From: Fusobacterium sp.
GTDB taxonomy: Bacteria > Fusobacteriota > Fusobacteriia > Fusobacteriales > Fusobacteriaceae
Direction of reading: 5' to 3'
Assembly: GCA_030527385.1 (NCBI GenBank)
Contig: JAUNAY010000008.1
Span: forward strand, 1 to 17,288
Length of the DNA: 17,288 nt
Made by a program: the position numbers and the translations under genes. Positions within the stretch are counted from its first letter, which is position 1. Each line of letters begins with the position of its first letter. The notes under the pieces were generated by a model, which made no database searches, was not told the DNA's origin, and saw only the letters and a list, made by a program, of their open reading frames with translations. This document shows positions 14,999 to 17,288 of the stretch, piece by piece.

Positions 14999-17080
14999 AT
15001 GGCTAGAAAAGTTTCGTTAGCAATGACTAGAAACGTTGGAATAATGGCTCACATCGACGCTGGGAAAACTACTACAACAGAAAGAATCCTTTTCTATACT
15101 GGAGTAGAGCATAAAATAGGAGAAACTCACGAAGGTGGAGCAACAATGGACTGGATGGAACAAGAGCAAGAAAGAGGTATCACAATTACTTCAGCTGCTA
15201 CAACTTGTTTCTGGAGAGAACATAGAATAAATATAATAGACACACCAGGACACGTGGACTTTACTGTTGAGGTTGAAAGATCTCTAAGAGTACTAGACGG
15301 AGCTGTTGCAGTTTTCTCTGCAGTTGACGGAGTTCAACCTCAATCAGAAACTGTATGGAGACAAGCAGACAAATACCAAGTTCCAAGAATCGCGTTCTTT
15401 AACAAAATGGATAGAATCGGAGCTAACTTCAAAATGTGTGTTGGAGATATCAAAGAAAAACTAGGAGCAAATCCTGTACCTATCCAATTACCAATCGGAG
15501 CAGAAGATCAATTCGAAGGAGTTATCGACTTAATCGAAATGCACGAAATCGTTTGGCCAGTTGATTCAGACAACGGACAAAAATATGAAATCAAAGAAAT
15601 CAGAGCAGAATTAAAAGACGAAGCTGAAGAAGCAAGACAATTTATGTTAGAATCAATCGTTGAAACTAGCGATGATCTAATGGAAAAATTCTTCGGTGGA
15701 GAAGAAATCACTAAAGAAGAAATCAGAGCAGCTTTAAGAAAAGCTACTATTTCAAACATAATCGTTCCAGTTACTTGTGGAACTGCATTCAAAAACAAAG
15801 GAGTTCAAGCATTACTAGACGCTATCGTTGAATATATGCCAGCTCCAACAGACGTTGCAATGGTTAAAGGAACTGATATGAAAGATCCATCAATCGAAAT
15901 TGATAGAGAAATGTCAGATGATGCTCCATTCGCAGCTCTTGCATTTAAAGTTATGACTGACCCATTTGTTGGAAAACTTACTTTCTTCAGAGTTTACTCT
16001 GGAATCGTTGAAAAAGGAACTTATGTTCTTAACTCAACTAAAGGTAAAAAAGAAAGAATGGGAAGAATTCTTCAAATGCACGCTAACAAAAGAGAAGAAA
16101 TCGAAGCAGTTTACTGTGGAGATATCGCAGCAGCAGTTGGATTAAAAGAAACTACTACTGGAGATACTCTATGTTCAGAAACAGCTCCAATAGTTCTTGA
16201 AAAAATGGAATTCCCAGATCCAGTTATCTCAGTTGCAGTTGAACCAAAAACTAAAGCTGACCAAGAAAAAATGGGAATCGCTCTTGCAAAACTTGCAGAA
16301 GAAGACCCTACATTCAGAGTTAAATCTGATGAAGAAACTGGACAAACAATAATTTCAGGAATGGGAGAACTTCACCTAGAAATTATCGTAGACAGAATGA
16401 AGAGAGAATTTAAAGTTGAATCAACAGTAGGTAAACCACAAGTTGCTTACAGAGAAACAATTCTTGGAACAACTGACCAAGAAGTTAAATATGCAAAACA
16501 ATCTGGAGGTAAAGGACAATACGGACACGTTAAAATTATCCTTGAACCAAACCCAGGAAAAGGATTTGAATTTGTTAACAAAATCACTGGAGGAGTTATC
16601 CCTAGAGAATATATCCCTGCAGTAGAAAAAGGATGTAAAGAAGCTCTTGAAAGTGGAGTTGTAGCAGGATACCCTATGGTTGACGTTAAAGTAACACTTT
16701 ATGATGGATCTTACCACGAAGTTGACTCATCAGAAATGGCGTTCAAACTAGCAGGATCAATGGCTGTTAAACAAGCTGCTGCTAAATCAAATCCAGTAAT
16801 TCTTGAACCAGTATTCAAAGTAGAAGTTACTACTCCAGAAGAATATATGGGAGATATCATCGGAGACCTTAACTCAAGAAGAGGTATGATCGGTGGTATG
16901 ACAGATAGAAACGGAGCTAAAATCATTGATTCTAAAGTTCCTCTATCAGAAATGTTTGGATATGCAACTGACTTAAGATCTAAATCTCAAGGAAGAGCAA
17001 CTTACTCAATGGAATTCTCTGAATACATTCAAGTTCCTGCATCTATCCAAAAAGCTATTCAAGAAGAAAGAGGAAAATAG
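14999..17080 (+). CDS. fusA: Elongation factor G
   Basis: A 693-residue translational GTPase that drives tRNA-mRNA translocation and, with ribosome recycling factor, splits ribosomes. GTPase motifs: G1 AHIDAGKTT (17-25), G2 RGITIT with T62, G3 DTPGHVDF (81-88), G4 NKMD (135-138). Domains II-V follow at the usual length, ending with the domain V segment MFGYATDLRSKSQGRATYSMEF. AGGAGG at 14984-14989 precedes ATG 14999 by 9 nt. The complete motifs and its place between rpsG and tuf mark it as the housekeeping copy rather than a second EF-G paralogue. The gene is strongly enriched in ATC, GAC, AAC and TTC codons compared with the rest of the window. Confidence 0.98.
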   Translation: MARKVSLAMTRNVGIMAHIDAGKTTTTERILFYTGVEHKIGETHEGGATMDWMEQEQERGITITSAATTCFWREHRINIIDTPGHVDFTVEVERSLRVLDGAVAVFSAVDGVQPQSETVWRQADKYQVPRIAFFNKMDRIGANFKMCVGDIKEKLGANPVPIQLPIGAEDQFEGVIDLIEMHEIVWPVDSDNGQKYEIKEIRAELKDEAEEARQFMLESIVETSDDLMEKFFGGEEITKEEIRAALRKATISNIIVPVTCGTAFKNKGVQALLDAIVEYMPAPTDVAMVKGTDMKDPSIEIDREMSDDAPFAALAFKVMTDPFVGKLTFFRVYSGIVEKGTYVLNSTKGKKERMGRILQMHANKREEIEAVYCGDIAAAVGLKETTTGDTLCSETAPIVLEKMEFPDPVISVAVEPKTKADQEKMGIALAKLAEEDPTFRVKSDEETGQTIISGMGELHLEIIVDRMKREFKVESTVGKPQVAYRETILGTTDQEVKYAKQSGGKGQYGHVKIILEPNPGKGFEFVNKITGGVIPREYIPAVEKGCKEALESGVVAGYPMVDVKVTLYDGSYHEVDSSEMAFKLAGSMAVKQAAAKSNPVILEPVFKVEVTTPEEYMGDIIGDLNSRRGMIGGMTDRNGAKIIDSKVPLSEMFGYATDLRSKSQGRATYSMEFSEYIQVPASIQKAIQEERGK

Positions 17081-17126
17081 AAATAATTTTTCTTAAAAAT
17101 TAAAATATATAAAGAATTTATAAAGG

Positions 17127-17148
17127 AATGGCACTGAAAAGTGCCATT
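17127..17148 (+). other. Perfect GAAA-loop hairpin between fusA and tuf
   Basis: AATGGCACT (17127-17135) pairs fully with AGTGCCATT (17140-17148) around a GAAA tetraloop. Only TTTG then A-rich sequence follows, so there is no U-run for efficient intrinsic termination. It could be an attenuator, an RNA processing site or an mRNA stabiliser. The rest of the 105-nt gap (17081-17185) is A/T-rich, and I see no convincing promoter for tuf. Confidence 0.75.
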
Positions 17149-17185
17149 TGAAAAAATATAAAATACAATTAGGAGGAGAATTTAA

Positions 17186-17288
17186 ATGGCTAAAGAAAAA
17201 TTCGAAAGAAGCAAACCCCATGTAAACATCGGGACAATCGGACACGTTGACCACGGAAAAACAACTACAACAGCAGCTATCTCTAAAG
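17186..17288 (+). CDS. tuf: Elongation factor Tu, 5' part (cut by window end)
   Basis: The first 34 codons of EF-Tu, the GTPase that delivers aminoacyl-tRNA to the ribosome. The protein begins MAKEKFERSKPHVNIGTIGH, followed by the G1 loop GHVDHGKT and then TTTAAISK where the window stops. AGGAGG at 17171-17176 lies 9 nt before the ATG. Position after fusA matches the classic rpsL-rpsG-fusA-tuf order. The remainder lies outside the window, so integrity cannot be judged. Confidence 0.97.
   Translation, partial: MAKEKFERSKPHVNIGTIGHVDHGKTTTTAAISK

Noticed and set aside
16443..16717. Small open frames within fusA on both strands
   Set aside because: They lie wholly inside the conserved EF-G gene in other frames, lack ribosome binding sites and resemble no protein family.
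1..17288. CRISPR array, tRNA, insertion sequence or prophage
   Set aside because: No regularly spaced repeats, tRNA-like cloverleaf, transposase or phage genes were seen, and coding density is high with short gaps.

Overview
The window is very AT-rich. Its proteins look like those of a Fusobacterium or close relative: Lys/Glu/Ile-rich, mostly A/T-ending codons, a patatin phospholipase fused to a POTRA domain and outer-membrane barrel (FplA type), and an rpsL-rpsG-fusA-tuf string. The genus is my inference from protein resemblance; no database search was possible.

Bases 1-6731 look like one transcription unit on the + strand. It holds the end of a helix-turn-helix regulator, a major facilitator (MFS) transporter, an M32 carboxypeptidase homologue, a second unrelated MFS transporter, and a PepX-like X-prolyl dipeptidyl aminopeptidase. 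Gaps between genes are only 9-23 nt, and an intrinsic terminator follows the last gene. The set suggests uptake and cleavage of small peptides or peptide-like compounds. The most unusual point is that the M32 protein keeps most of the family's substrate-site motifs but has lost the catalytic Glu and one zinc-binding His of HEXXH. It is therefore probably a pseudopeptidase or a repurposed enzyme.

Bases 6743-9552 carry yqeK (HD-domain nucleotide hydrolase) and rnr (RNase R), with their own extended -10 promoter and a hairpin terminator. That hairpin also serves the convergent fplA gene (minus strand, 9562-11868). fplA and an ABC-F ATPase gene are transcribed divergently from a short A-rich region. 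For both genes the longest open frame overstates the protein, and Shine-Dalgarno placement (plus a promoter, for the ABC-F gene) points to an internal start.

Bases 13932-17288 hold the str operon: two candidate tandem promoters, rpsL, rpsG, fusA and the first 34 codons of tuf. A perfect 9-bp GAAA-loop hairpin without a U-run lies between fusA and tuf. These genes use clearly more C-ending codons than the rest of the window, as expected for very highly expressed genes. No stretch over 300 bases lacks a gene, and I see no tRNA, rRNA, CRISPR array, insertion sequence or prophage.
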